A stretch of DNA of 32,014 bases from Terriglobia bacterium (GCA_025358575.1 JANYJA010000098.1:1-32014), one strand, 5' to 3'. Counted from the stretch's first letter, positions 15,672-25,340 are shown. Notes: generated by a model from the sequence alone, not told the origin. Translations and numbers: made by a program.

Positions 15672-17604
15672 CGAAAAACTTCTCCACTTCACTGAAATTT
15701 GTCGTGAATCCGTAATCCGGCAGGCTGTCGAAGAACACCTGCCCGTATGCCTGTTTGGTGATGCGGCTGTCCAGCAGCGTCAGCACCCCGCGATCCGATC
15801 GGCTGCGGATCAGCCGCCCAAATCCCTGCTTTAGTGCGATGGCGGCTTGCGGAATTTGGAAATCGTAAAATGCGCTTCCGCCGGTTTCTTTCACATTGCG
15901 CATCCTGGCCTCCACCACCGGGTCGCTGGGCACGGCGAACGGCAACTTATCAATAATAACGCAGCTCAGTCGATCGCCTGGAACATCGACACCCTGCCAA
16001 AATGACGATGTCGCGAAGAGTACGCAATTCGGCGTGCGGCGGAATTCTTCCAACAGCGCATTGCGCGGCCCCGTTCCTTGCATGAGCGTCGGATACTCTA
16101 CCGATAGCGATACCCGGTCGTACACCATTCGCATCTGCTGATAGCTGGTAAACAGCACGAAAGCTCTTCCGCGGCTGGCATTTAGAAGCCGGATGATTTC
16201 GGCACCGGCCGCCTTCGTAAACGCCGGATCGCGCACATCGGGAAGATCTTGCGGCACGTAAAGCAGAGCCTGGGTTCGGTAGTCGAAATGGCCCGGCACA
16301 ATCAGCGTGCGAGCATTCTCCAGCCCCAGGCGTTTTTGCACATAGCTAAAATTCCCGGCAACGGCCATGGTGGCTGAGGTGAGGACGACCGTGTCAATTT
16401 TGTCGAACATACGGCCAGAGAGGATTCTTGACACATCAATCGGCGTGGCTTGAACAAATACGCCGCGGCCTCGCCGTTCAGTCCAGTGAACGTACTCAGC
16501 GTCGTCCTCTTCCATCACGAACCGCAGCGACTCCCGGAGTTCCAGCGTCCGCCGATGCAGCGGAATGATTTCGTCCGGCGCGTCTTTAATCATCTTGAGA
16601 TAAGATGCGGTCAACTCCAGCGAAGCCAGAACGTCGGTGTAAGATTCCAGATTCGTATCGACAAAGGCCTGCCGCCGCGGGAAGGCAGCCCGGCCTTCCG
16701 GTGCATCGATCCGCGCGAAGAAATGTCCCGCCAGCTCTTCCATTCTCTCCAAAACCCGATCCAACTCGAGGGACCCGAATTTCTTCGCGCGTGACAATGC
16801 CGAGACATCGCGTCGCAACTCCTGAAAGCGGTAGGTGCTGATCTGAACGCCGAAATACTGGCCGGCGACATCTTCAATCTCGTGCGCTTCATCGAAAACT
16901 ACCGCATGATACTCAGGCAGGATGCCGGTGAAATCATCGCTCTTAAGCCCCAGATCAGCGAAAAAAAGGTGATGATTTACGATCACGATATCGCTGGCGG
17001 CGGCGCGCTGGTGCATGGCGGTGACGAAACAGCGCTCGAACTGAGCGCATTTTTGCCCAGAACAGAGATCGCGCCGGGCGTCGATTTTGGCCCACGCCGA
17101 ACTGTTTTCCGGCAGCGTCTTGATTTCGGCGCGATCGCCAAACTCCGATGTCTTTTCCCAATCTTGAATGATCTGGAAATCGGCATACTCTTCGAGCCCG
17201 GTCAACACGGCTTCCCGTTCAGCATCGTAAATCTTTTGACGGCAGGCGTAATTCCCGCGGCCCTTCATGTAACTGACCATCAGCGGGCGCGGAAAGTGTT
17301 GCTGCAGAAAGGGCACATCCTTGAAGAAAAGCTGCTCCTGCAGGTTCTTCGTGCCGGTGGAAACTACCACGCGCTTGCCGGACATCAGCGCCGGGACGAG
17401 ATAAGCGAGAGTCTTTCCGGTTCCGGTTCCCGCTTCGACAATCAAGTGCTTCTTATCGCGCAACGCCGATTCCACGGCTTCGGCCATTTCCACTTGCCCC
17501 AGCCGGTACTCGTAGTTTGGATGCCATTGCGACAGCGTTCCGCGGCGCCCGAAAAACTGGCGCGCTGCGCTGGCTTTCTCCTTTTTTACGGGGTTCAGGG
17601 GCAC
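15664..17604 (-). CDS. Fe-S DNA helicase of the DinG/XPD family (YoaA-like)
   Basis: A 646-residue superfamily 2 helicase, expected to unwind DNA 5' to 3' in repair. Walker A is EAGTGTGKT (57-65) and Walker B is the DEAH box at 238-241. Four cysteines between them (C121, C181, C186, C192) match the [4Fe-4S] domain of XPD/DinG. The C-terminal helicase half carries SFWQGVDVPG and the motif VI arginine finger QGFGRLIRSRSDRG. Length is closer to E. coli YoaA than to DinG, so no gene symbol is given. The gene is divergent from der with only 49 bp between the starts and is followed by queD with an 8-nt overlap. Confidence 0.92.
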   Translation of the reverse strand: MPLNPVKKEKASAARQFFGRRGTLSQWHPNYEYRLGQVEMAEAVESALRDKKHLIVEAGTGTGKTLAYLVPALMSGKRVVVSTGTKNLQEQLFFKDVPFLQQHFPRPLMVSYMKGRGNYACRQKIYDAEREAVLTGLEEYADFQIIQDWEKTSEFGDRAEIKTLPENSSAWAKIDARRDLCSGQKCAQFERCFVTAMHQRAAASDIVIVNHHLFFADLGLKSDDFTGILPEYHAVVFDEAHEIEDVAGQYFGVQISTYRFQELRRDVSALSRAKKFGSLELDRVLERMEELAGHFFARIDAPEGRAAFPRRQAFVDTNLESYTDVLASLELTASYLKMIKDAPDEIIPLHRRTLELRESLRFVMEEDDAEYVHWTERRGRGVFVQATPIDVSRILSGRMFDKIDTVVLTSATMAVAGNFSYVQKRLGLENARTLIVPGHFDYRTQALLYVPQDLPDVRDPAFTKAAGAEIIRLLNASRGRAFVLFTSYQQMRMVYDRVSLSVEYPTLMQGTGPRNALLEEFRRTPNCVLFATSSFWQGVDVPGDRLSCVIIDKLPFAVPSDPVVEARMRNVKETGGSAFYDFQIPQAAIALKQGFGRLIRSRSDRGVLTLLDSRITKQAYGQVFFDSLPDYGFTTNFSEVEKFFDV

Positions 17605-17653
17605 TTACTCGATAGTAGGATAAAGCGCGCGGTGCTTGCTATCATTGAGATTC

Positions 17654-18955
17654 ATGCCGCAGGACAATCCCACGGTAGTCATCGTGGGTCGGCCCAACGT
17701 AGGGAAATCCACTCTCTTCAACCGCATCACCGGCGAACGCCGCTCCATCGTCGGGGACGAGCCTGGGATCACCCGCGACCGGATTCACGGCCAGGCCCGA
17801 TATGACGACAAACCTTTCGAGCTCATCGACACGGGCGGAATTGTGGTCAGCGATGCGGATTATATTCCGGGACAGATCCTGAAGCAGGCTGAATACGCCC
17901 TGGAGCGCGCCGACCAGATCATTTTTCTGGTAGATGGCCGGGCCGAAATTACGGGCTCGGACCGCGACCTTGCGCAGATGCTGCTGCGCATTGGCAAACC
18001 TGTTTCCGTCGCGGTAAATAAGGCCGACACCGGAGCCAAGGACGCGCTGGCACACGAATTTTACTCGCTTGGGATGTCGCACGTCTTCCCTATTTCCGCT
18101 GAGCACAACATGGGCATTGACGCGCTGCTGGCTCACGTCACGGAGAACTTTCCGGATGTGGAGGCCGAGCCCAAGCCCCAAGCGATTCACGTTGCGATCA
18201 TCGGACGTCCCAACGTCGGAAAATCGACTCTGCTGAATGCACTCACCGGGGAAGACCGCGCCATCGTCTCGCCCATCGCGGGAACTACACGCGATTCGGT
18301 GGACGTGCACATGCTGGTCAACGGCACCGAGTACATGTTCGTCGACACCGCCGGCATCCGTCGCAAAGGCAAGACCACGGAAATGACCGAAAAGCTCAGC
18401 GTGGTGATGGCGCGCCGGAACATTCGCATGGCTCACGTGGTGCTTTTGGTGATGGACGCGACCGAGGGAGTGGTCGGACTGGATGCCACTATCGCCGGTT
18501 ACGCGCATGAGGGCGGGCGGGCGATCATCATTTGTGTCAACAAGTGGGACCAGATTCCCGTCGGCCAGAAGCGCGAGTTCGAGCGCAACCTTCGCGATGA
18601 GTTAAAGTTTCTTGATTACGCGCCGGTGGTCTTTCTCTCCGCGCAATTAGGAACCGGCGTCAAGGAACTTTTCCGTGAAATCCGAATTACCTATGAGTCG
18701 GCTTCGAAGCGCGTGACCACGGGCGAACTCAATCGTTTCGTGGAGTCGCTGCACTTCGAGGAACGCAAAATTTTGTATATTACGCAGGCTTCCATCCGTC
18801 CTCCGACTTTCATCGTCTTCACCGACAAAAGCGGACCGATGCATTTCTCGCATGATCGATTTCTGGTCAATCAGCTTCGCAAGCGCTTCGGATTTATCGG
18901 CACTCCCGTCGTGATCAAGACCAAGGCCCGCAACACCAAAAAGAAGCACGCTTAA
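17654..18955 (+). CDS. der: Ribosome-assembly GTPase Der (EngA)
   Basis: A 433-residue protein with two tandem GTPase domains and a C-terminal KH-like domain, required for 50S ribosomal subunit maturation. The first G domain has GRPNVGKS at 12-19, GDEPGITRDR and NKAD. The second has GRPNVGKS at 184-191, AGTTRDSVD and NKWD. The tail ends in a basic run (KTKARNTKKKHA). I chose ATG at 17654; the frame begins at a TTG at 17636, but the short N-terminus ahead of the first G1 motif is normal for the family. Its TAA overlaps the stop of convergent murJ in a shared TTAA. Confidence 0.97.
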   Translation: MPQDNPTVVIVGRPNVGKSTLFNRITGERRSIVGDEPGITRDRIHGQARYDDKPFELIDTGGIVVSDADYIPGQILKQAEYALERADQIIFLVDGRAEITGSDRDLAQMLLRIGKPVSVAVNKADTGAKDALAHEFYSLGMSHVFPISAEHNMGIDALLAHVTENFPDVEAEPKPQAIHVAIIGRPNVGKSTLLNALTGEDRAIVSPIAGTTRDSVDVHMLVNGTEYMFVDTAGIRRKGKTTEMTEKLSVVMARRNIRMAHVVLLVMDATEGVVGLDATIAGYAHEGGRAIIICVNKWDQIPVGQKREFERNLRDELKFLDYAPVVFLSAQLGTGVKELFREIRITYESASKRVTTGELNRFVESLHFEERKILYITQASIRPPTFIVFTDKSGPMHFSHDRFLVNQLRKRFGFIGTPVVIKTKARNTKKKHA

Positions 18956-20364
18956 GCCTGTAATTCGGGAGTTTCAACGGGTACATCCGCTTCGTGCCAA
19001 GTCCGACGGCGAGTGTGAATTGCCGCGAAAAGAATTGCAAACGCAGCCAACAACCCCAGGGACGCACCGAGGCCGATATACTCGGATTCCATCGCGCGCG
19101 CCGGGTAAGCGGTTCGCATCACAATGGAAAAAACCACGTTCACGACGACCGGGATTCCGGCCGCCAACAGAGGCAGCCAAGGCCGGTTAAGCGCGAACAG
19201 CGAGCGCGCGGTGATTTCCAGCAGGCTCAGCCCAATCAGGCTCGGCGCGAATCCAAGAAAGACTCCCGACACCAATTGAGTGGATTCCGTCGTGAAACTT
19301 CCACGTTGGAACAATAACGCGATCACGGGTTGGCGAAGCGCAATCCCAATGAGGCATGAAACCACGGCGGCCACGGCAGCCAGCGAAATGGTCCGATCAA
19401 TAATGCGAAGCGCCGCGCGCGATTCACCGCGACTGCGCAAACGCGCAATTTCCGGCAGCAGCGAGTTCGAGACGGGCGACACTAGATACGCCACCACCAC
19501 ATTTACGCAGCGCATTGAGTAGTCGAAGGCCGCCGCCATGCCCGGCCCTGCCTGGGTCGCGTAGGCACGCGTGACGATCACGTTCAGGGCGATCAATCCC
19601 GCGTAAATCAGAAATGAACCCGGCTTGGCGATGAGCTCACGAACAGGAATCGCGGCAACCGAGAAGTTTTGGCGCGTCCAGAGCGGGCGCGCATAGTAGC
19701 TGACCAGAGCAAACTGGAAGCATGCGCCGCAGGTATAGCCAATAGCGAATCCGTAAATGCCACAGACGCGCCACAGCAAGAGTGCGCCGGCTATTGTGAA
19801 CAGGTTCAAATTCGCCTGATAAAACGCGCTCGGGCCGAAGCGCCTCTGGGTAAACAACAGCGCCGACTGAATCGCGGCCGAACCCGCAGCCAGCGTCGAG
19901 AACGAGGTAATCCGGAGAATGTTAACGGCCGTCGAAAAGTGTGCTGAGGTAAGCCCCGGCGCCATTAGCCGCATCAGCCCGGGAGCAAACAGCAAGATCA
20001 CCACGGTGAGACTGCCGAAAATCCAATTAAACAGGCGATTGGCTTGTCGAAAGACGGCGATGCGATCACTGCCGTCGCGCAGCATTAGGAAAGGAACGAA
20101 GGCGAACACCATGGTGTTCGTGAGAACTCCGTTCAGGGTATCGATAGGCCCAATCGCAACCGCCAGCGCGTCGGCGGCCGCGCGTGTCCCCAAAAAGTAT
20201 GCCGTGACCGCAACCCGAAAGAAACCGACTAGGTTGCCGATGACAATACCAGCCCCGATTATCAGCCCGCCCCGCACCAGAGGGTTCTGCGCGGCACCAC
20301 CGATCAGGCGGTCGAAAGCCCTGCTCAATACTGGTCGTGCGTTTGACAGGGGATGTCCTTGCAC
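18952..20364 (-). CDS. murJ: MurJ/MviN-family lipid II flippase
   Basis: A 470-residue polytopic inner-membrane protein of the MOP superfamily, with about a dozen or more hydrophobic segments. MurJ moves lipid II across the cytoplasmic membrane for peptidoglycan synthesis. Family signs are the N-terminal RVAVTAYFLGTRAAADALAV, the conserved NTMVFAFVPFL segment, and the region SNSLLPEIARLRSRGE with adjacent arginines. The start is a GTG at 20364, 4 nt after the tpx stop; a downstream start is possible. It is the last gene of the DUF255-tpx-murJ operon. It is slightly shorter than E. coli MurJ, and a related MviN-like exporter role is a smaller possibility. Confidence 0.88.
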   Translation of the reverse strand: MQGHPLSNARPVLSRAFDRLIGGAAQNPLVRGGLIIGAGIVIGNLVGFFRVAVTAYFLGTRAAADALAVAIGPIDTLNGVLTNTMVFAFVPFLMLRDGSDRIAVFRQANRLFNWIFGSLTVVILLFAPGLMRLMAPGLTSAHFSTAVNILRITSFSTLAAGSAAIQSALLFTQRRFGPSAFYQANLNLFTIAGALLLWRVCGIYGFAIGYTCGACFQFALVSYYARPLWTRQNFSVAAIPVRELIAKPGSFLIYAGLIALNVIVTRAYATQAGPGMAAAFDYSMRCVNVVVAYLVSPVSNSLLPEIARLRSRGESRAALRIIDRTISLAAVAAVVSCLIGIALRQPVIALLFQRGSFTTESTQLVSGVFLGFAPSLIGLSLLEITARSLFALNRPWLPLLAAGIPVVVNVVFSIVMRTAYPARAMESEYIGLGASLGLLAAFAILFAAIHTRRRTWHEADVPVETPELQA

Positions 20365-20368
20365 TCCG

Positions 20369-20878
20369 TCAGGAGCTTTTGGCGGCTTTCAAAGCAGCGT
20401 CGTAATTGGGATGTTCGGAAACTTCCTTCACGTACTCCGCGTGTTTGACGGTGTTGTCTTTTCCGATAACGAAAATCGCGCGGCTCTCGATGCGGAGTTC
20501 CTTGATGAGAGTACCGTAGTGCTCACCGAACGAGCAGTCTTTGTGATCGGAAAGCATCTTCACCTTGTCCACACCAAACGCGGAACTCCAGCGTTTTTGA
20601 CCGAAAGGCAGATCCATACTAACTGTGTAGATATCGACGCCGGGAAGGTTGGATGCTTCCTCATTGAAGCGCTTGGTCTGCGCGTCGCACACCGGCGTAT
20701 CGAGCGAGGGCACCACGCTGATGATGCGCACATTGTTTCCTGTATCGGCCAGCGTAACCGGCTTCATACCGCCGTCCACCACGGTGAAATTGGGGGCTTT
20801 GTCGCCCGCTTTCAGTTCGGGGCCAACCAGCGTCATCGGCTTGCCCATCAAAGTTGTCGCTCCTTCGCGCTCCATCAT
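20369..20878 (-). CDS. tpx: Thiol peroxidase Tpx with atypical cysteine arrangement
   Basis: A peroxiredoxin of the Tpx class reducing lipid or hydrogen peroxides, 169 residues. The peroxidatic Cys is C64 in SLDTPVCDAQT. In E. coli Tpx the resolving Cys lies in PFAQSRFC; here the matching stretch is PFGQKRWS, with Ser98 at that position. A different Cys, C115, occurs in DHKDCSFG. It could therefore be a 1-Cys enzyme or use C115 as resolver. AAGGAG lies only 2 nt before the first ATG (20878) and 5 nt before the second (20875), so the second Met may be the true start. It follows the DUF255 gene by 23 bp and precedes murJ by 4 nt. Confidence 0.92.
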   Translation of the reverse strand: MMEREGATTLMGKPMTLVGPELKAGDKAPNFTVVDGGMKPVTLADTGNNVRIISVVPSLDTPVCDAQTKRFNEEASNLPGVDIYTVSMDLPFGQKRWSSAFGVDKVKMLSDHKDCSFGEHYGTLIKELRIESRAIFVIGKDNTVKHAEYVKEVSEHPNYDAALKAAKSS

Positions 20879-20901
20879 TTCTCCTTAAGTTGTAAGTCCA
20901 C

Positions 20902-23007
20902 TTATTGTAACAACTCGGCCAAAGTTGCCGGGTCCGTAATCGGCAATTGACAGGCGAAATTCTCGCAAACATACGCTGCCGGTTTGCCATCCACCGGCAA
21001 CATCGAAGCGATGGTGGAGTTGAACCTCGCTAGGATCGGGCGGGAGGCGTTGTCGGCCAGCATCAGAATCCGGTGTGGCCGAAAATGGGCATGCAAAACA
21101 TTTAGTAGTGCCTGAGTCTCCGGAGTGCCTCGCTCGCCCGCGACGATGATTTGTTGGTGCGGCGCAAGACTGAATTCGTACGCCGCGAGCATCTGGGGAA
21201 CCCCAAAGGCCCCACCGCTAATCCGTGCGGCAAAAGCTCGCAGTGTTCTATCTGCGGATGCCTGGAAGTCCACGCGGCCCGTGACACGCGAAAGCCGAAG
21301 GAGGTTCATCACCGCGATAGAATTTCCGGACGGTTCCGCGCCATCGTAATCTTCTTTCATGCGCAGCACCAGATTGGCATCGCCTTCCGAGGAGCTGAAA
21401 AACGCGCCATGTTCCTTGTCTTCGAACAGATCGGTCTGTTTTTCGGTCAGTCGAATGGCAAGGTCGAGATCGCGCGTGTCGAACTGCGCTTCGTACCGAT
21501 CGAGCAGCGCCTGAACGAAGAATGCGTAATCGTCCAGAAAACCAGGAATGGCGGCATCGCCCTGCCGGTAACGACGCAGCAGCACTCCTGTGGCCGGGTC
21601 AAACATTTGCGTAATGGTGAAGTCGACGGCTCGCTGCGCCACCGATGTGTAGCGCGGCTCTTTTAAGATCACGCCGCCTTTTGCGAAAGCCGAAATCATC
21701 AGTCCGTTCCACGAGGTCAGCACTTTATCATCCAGATGCGGCCGAATCCGCTGCTCTCTTTCGGCCAAAAGCTTAGCCGATGCCTCGCCCAAAGCCGCCG
21801 CGACGATTTCCTCGGAAGCATCGAAGTGGTGCGCGGTCTCCGCGATGCTATAAGCCTCGAAAAGAATGTTGCGTCCAGGAAACTCCCGGTGCGGATCGTT
21901 GTCTACATTGCCATCGGGCTTGACTCCAAACCGGAAACAAAACCACAGCGCCGCGGGATCGCCGACGATGCGTTCGATTTCTTCCTGGGTCCAGATGTAG
22001 AAGGCGCCCTCGCCCTTTTCGCGCGGCCGCGCCGGATCGATCACGCTGTCCGCGTCTTCAGCCGAGTAGAATCCGCCCGCCGCATCCTGCAAATCGCGAA
22101 GCACGTAGTCAAGCGTTCGGCGCGCCACTTCGGCATACTGCGGATCCCGAGTGATCTGGAACGCTTCCAGATACGAAACGATCAACTGGCCTTGGTCATA
22201 CAGCATCTTTTCAAAGTGGGGTACAAACCAGTGCTCGTCCACCGAGTATCTATGGAAACCCCCGCCAAGCTGATCGTTCATGCCGCCGCGCGCCATCGCG
22301 CGAAGCGTTTCGAGTGTCATGGCGAGGGCTTCTTCATTGCGGGTTCGAGCGTAATAACGCAGCAGGAAGTTGAGCGCGACGGGCCGCGGAAACTTGGGCG
22401 CCTGGCCAAACCCGCCCAGCTTGGAGTCGAAACTGCGCCGCCAAACGAAGAATGCCGTCTCGAGCACCGCCGGAATCAATTCCGTGTCCGAGGGAGCCAC
22501 TTCCGAAGACTTTTTCAATTGCTCCATCACCTTCGAAGTGGCCGTAACAATCTGCTCCCGCTCATCGCGCCACGCCTGCGCGATGCGCTGCAGCACCATG
22601 GGAAAGCCCGCCCGGCCGTACCGGTTTTCCGGCGGGAAATAGGTGCCCCCGACGAATGGCTCCAGCGACGGCGTCAGCCATACCGACATGGGCCAACCAC
22701 CGCCTCCGGTAGTCGACTGCACGTACGCCATGTAGATCCGGTCGACGTCCGGGCGTTCTTCGCGATCGACTTTTATGCACACGAATTCGCGATTCAAAAT
22801 AGCCGCCGTATCTTCGTTTTCGAACGATTCTCTCTCCATCACATGGCACCAATGGCAGGTGGAGTAGCCAATTGAAAGAAAGATGGGCTTCTGCTCCGTT
22901 CGCGCGCGCTCAAAAGCCTCCGGGCCCCAGGCGTACCAATCCACCGGATTGTGAGCGTGCTGCAAAAGATACGGGCTCTTCTCATGGATCAATCGGTTTT
23001 GGGGCAT
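20902..23007 (-). CDS. DUF255 thioredoxin-like protein (YyaL / SPATA20 family)
   Basis: A 701-residue conserved protein with an N-terminal thioredoxin-like DUF255 domain (residues about 1-165) and a large alpha-helical barrel region resembling glycosidase-type (alpha/alpha)6 folds. Hallmarks are [20 protein letters not shown], the CHWC redox motif near residue 51-54 ([16 protein letters not shown]), the block [14 protein letters not shown], and [20 protein letters not shown]. The biochemical function of the family is not firmly established; a redox role is inferred from CxxC. No signal peptide is seen, so it is probably cytoplasmic. It leads a minus-strand operon with tpx, which fits a redox context, and is divergent from fumC. 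Confidence 0.93.
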   Translation of the reverse strand: MPQNRLIHEKSPYLLQHAHNPVDWYAWGPEAFERARTEQKPIFLSIGYSTCHWCHVMERESFENEDTAAILNREFVCIKVDREERPDVDRIYMAYVQSTTGGGGWPMSVWLTPSLEPFVGGTYFPPENRYGRAGFPMVLQRIAQAWRDEREQIVTATSKVMEQLKKSSEVAPSDTELIPAVLETAFFVWRRSFDSKLGGFGQAPKFPRPVALNFLLRYYARTRNEEALAMTLETLRAMARGGMNDQLGGGFHRYSVDEHWFVPHFEKMLYDQGQLIVSYLEAFQITRDPQYAEVARRTLDYVLRDLQDAAGGFYSAEDADSVIDPARPREKGEGAFYIWTQEEIERIVGDPAALWFCFRFGVKPDGNVDNDPHREFPGRNILFEAYSIAETAHHFDASEEIVAAALGEASAKLLAEREQRIRPHLDDKVLTSWNGLMISAFAKGGVILKEPRYTSVAQRAVDFTITQMFDPATGVLLRRYRQGDAAIPGFLDDYAFFVQALLDRYEAQFDTRDLDLAIRLTEKQTDLFEDKEHGAFFSSSEGDANLVLRMKEDYDGAEPSGNSIAVMNLLRLSRVTGRVDFQASADRTLRAFAARISGGAFGVPQMLAAYEFSLAPHQQIIVAGERGTPETQALLNVLHAHFRPHRILMLADNASRPILARFNSTIASMLPVDGKPAAYVCENFACQLPITDPATLAELLQ

Positions 23008-23021
23008 GCGATCTGCTTTTC

Positions 23022-23046
23022 ATTGTCGTTCAGGATTCGCGACAAT
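23022..23046. repeat. 7-bp inverted repeat before fumC
   Basis: ATTGTCG (23022-23028) and CGACAAT (23040-23046) are separated by 11 nt in the 45-bp gap between the DUF255 gene and fumC starts. It could be an operator for the divergent pair or a short hairpin just upstream of the fumC GTG. Confidence 0.4.
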
Positions 23047-23052
23047 AAAGCC

Positions 23053-24378
23053 GTGGTGCAGAACTTTCGAATCGAGCGCGACACGATGGGCGAAATGCTC
23101 GTGCCCACTAACGCTCTATATGGCGCGCAGACCGCGCGCGCGATTGAGAATTTTCCCATCAGTCAGCTTCGATTTCCGCGAGAGTTCATCCGGGCGCTGG
23201 GTCTAATAAAGTGGGCAGCGGCTAAAGTGAATGGACTGCCGGGCGTCGAGCGGGCAGCAGCGGAAGTGGTCGAAGGCAAGCATGACGCCGCGTTTGTCGT
23301 GGATATTTTTCAGACCGGCAGTGGCACCTCCACCAACATGAACGCCAACGAGGTGATCGGAAACTTGGCTGGCGCGCATCCGAACGACGACGTAAACCGC
23401 GGACAATCCAGCAACGACGTGATTCCAACCGCTATGCACGTCGCGGCAGCCGAGCGCGTTCATGGCGATCTTCTGCCCGCGCTTGAGCAATTGCAGAATG
23501 GTCTCGAAGAGAAGGCGCGTAAATTCGAAGACGTCATTAAGATCGGACGGACACACCTGCAAGACGCGGTTCCGATGCGAATGGGCCAGGAGTTCCGCGG
23601 TTACGCGCGTCAGATTGAACTGTCGATTGAGCGCGTCAAAGCTTCGTGCCCAGGAATCTACGAACTTCCGCTCGGCGGCACCGCCATCGGCACTGGATTA
23701 AACGCGCCTAAGGGGTTCGCGGCCGCGGTAATCGCGGAACTTGCGCGCGTAACCGGGTTGCCCTTCGTTGAAACGCGCAACCATTTCGAAGCACAGGCCG
23801 CGAAAGATGCCGTTGTTTTCCTCAGCGCTGCATTGCGCTCGTGCGCCGTTTCACTGACCAAGATTGCCAACGACATTCGATGGCTCGCCTCAGGTCCTCG
23901 ATGTGGGCTGGGGGAGCTGCGTTTGCCGACCGTTCAGCCCGGTTCGAGTATCATGCCCGGCAAAGTAAACCCAGTTATCGCCGAAAGCATTTTGATGGTC
24001 TGCGCCCAGGTGGTAGGCTACGATGCTGCCATCGCGTGGTGCGGAGCGGCCGGAAATTTCGAGCTGAATGTGATGATGCCGATAATGGCATACGATGTGC
24101 TTCACTCGATCGCGTTACTGGCGGCAGCGGCCAAGAATTTTCAGGAAAAACTAATTGCGGGCCTGGAAGCGGATCGTGAGCGGGCGTACTCTTTTGTCGA
24201 ACAATCGCTGGCTATGGGGACGGTTCTGGCGCCGGAGATCGGTTATGATCGTGCATCCGCGCTGGTCAAAGAGGCCCACCAAACGGGCCGCACGGTTCGC
24301 CAGGTTGCGGAAGAAAAGAGCGGCATTGCTGCCGAACGGTTAACACGATTACTCGACCCGGAAGGGCAGACTCGATGA
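23053..24378 (+). CDS. fumC: Class II fumarate hydratase (FumC)
   Basis: A cytoplasmic TCA-cycle enzyme interconverting fumarate and malate, 441 residues from the chosen GTG at 23053 (a second GTG at 23056 is equally possible). Family members begin with the block NFRIERDTMGEMLVP, so the upstream in-frame ATG at 22984 would add a non-conserved tail overlapping the DUF255 gene start. The fumarase/aspartase signature GSSIMPGKVNP is at about 297-307 and supplies the catalytic loop serine. The other active-site blocks QTGSGTSTNMNANEV and GRTHLQDAVP are intact. No iron-sulfur motif is present, as expected for class II. The stop overlaps the next start as ATGA. An aspartase assignment is less likely. 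Confidence 0.93.
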   Translation: MVQNFRIERDTMGEMLVPTNALYGAQTARAIENFPISQLRFPREFIRALGLIKWAAAKVNGLPGVERAAAEVVEGKHDAAFVVDIFQTGSGTSTNMNANEVIGNLAGAHPNDDVNRGQSSNDVIPTAMHVAAAERVHGDLLPALEQLQNGLEEKARKFEDVIKIGRTHLQDAVPMRMGQEFRGYARQIELSIERVKASCPGIYELPLGGTAIGTGLNAPKGFAAAVIAELARVTGLPFVETRNHFEAQAAKDAVVFLSAALRSCAVSLTKIANDIRWLASGPRCGLGELRLPTVQPGSSIMPGKVNPVIAESILMVCAQVVGYDAAIAWCGAAGNFELNVMMPIMAYDVLHSIALLAAAAKNFQEKLIAGLEADRERAYSFVEQSLAMGTVLAPEIGYDRASALVKEAHQTGRTVRQVAEEKSGIAAERLTRLLDPEGQTR

Positions 24379-25298
24379 CTCCCGCGCTAGTGCAAATGCC
24401 ATTTGAATATCCCGAACCCGACATTACCTTGCGGATCGGCTGCGAACTGGTTTACGAAACTTCGGTGCCTACCCCGTCCCTAATGGTCTTGCGCCCGCGA
24501 AGAATGCCGGATTACCGCATAGAGAATGAAATGCTAAAGTTTCATCCCTCACTGTCAGCCCATGAAGAGATCGATTCGCATGGAAACGTGGTAGATCGTG
24601 TATTGCTGAAACCGGGTCGGAACGTGATCCAGCACGACGCCATGGTCGCCGTCACTTCCGAATACGAAAACATACGAATGCGGGATGAGTATGTGCCTCT
24701 CGAACGCTTGCCGGTATCGATTCTGCGCTACACCCTGCCCAGCCGCTATTGCGATTCGGACAAGCTCATGGATTTTGCGTGGCAGCATTTCGGCCGCTAC
24801 CGGCAAGGCGCGGAACGGGTACAGGCCATCTGCGACTGGCTGCACAACAATCTGGAGTACCGCTTTGGATCGGGCCGCCCGGACATCTCGGCATCGGAGA
24901 TCATCGCGCGAGGCTTTGGAGTATGCCGCGACTTTGCACACACCGCCGTCGCGTTGTGCCGAACGTTCAATATTCCAGCGCGCTATGTGACTGGTTACTT
25001 GCCGGATATTGGGTTCATCGATCCCGGAGCGCCGATGGATTTCCACGCATACATGGATGTATTCCTGGGCCACTGGTACGTGTTTGATGCACGATTCAAT
25101 CAGCCGAGGATTGGGCGCGTGAACATAGCCTGCGGCATGGACGCGGTGGATGCCGCATTCTCCACCATTTACGGCGAAGCCCGTCTCACTAAATTTGAGG
25201 TGTGGGCTTATCAGGTCGATCCAAACGAGGTCTCGGTCGGCGATCCGATAGATATTTCGAAACGGCTTGACGGCACGGTAGTGGTCCGCCGTTTCTAA
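24375..25298 (+). CDS. Transglutaminase-like cysteine protease-fold protein
   Basis: A 307-residue protein with a small N-terminal beta domain, as in bacterial transglutaminase-like proteins (residues about 15-110), and a catalytic core (about 125-250). The core carries the triad C184 (GFGVCRDFAH), H224 (MDFHAYMDVF) and D238 (WYVFDARF). Enzymes of this fold act as peptidases, amidases or cross-linkers; the substrate here is not known. No signal peptide is visible, so a cytoplasmic site is likely. Its ATG overlaps the fumC TGA by 4 nt, so the two are probably translationally coupled, although no functional link is obvious. Confidence 0.9.
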   Translation: MTPALVQMPFEYPEPDITLRIGCELVYETSVPTPSLMVLRPRRMPDYRIENEMLKFHPSLSAHEEIDSHGNVVDRVLLKPGRNVIQHDAMVAVTSEYENIRMRDEYVPLERLPVSILRYTLPSRYCDSDKLMDFAWQHFGRYRQGAERVQAICDWLHNNLEYRFGSGRPDISASEIIARGFGVCRDFAHTAVALCRTFNIPARYVTGYLPDIGFIDPGAPMDFHAYMDVFLGHWYVFDARFNQPRIGRVNIACGMDAVDAAFSTIYGEARLTKFEVWAYQVDPNEVSVGDPIDISKRLDGTVVVRRF

Positions 25299-25340
25299 GT
25301 CGCGTATTTACTTCAAGCCGCAGCGTGTTACATTCGAGCC

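Noticed and set aside
16882-17805. Plus-strand open frame of 307 codons opposite the helicase and into der
   Set aside because: Runs across two real genes in the wrong frame and has no family resemblance.
17642-18508. Minus-strand open frame of 288 codons opposite der
   Set aside because: Shadow of der; composition dominated by His, Val, Asp and Arg with no motif.
21736-22875. Plus-strand open frame of 379 codons opposite the DUF255 gene
   Set aside because: Antisense shadow, Arg- and His-rich, no recognisable domain.
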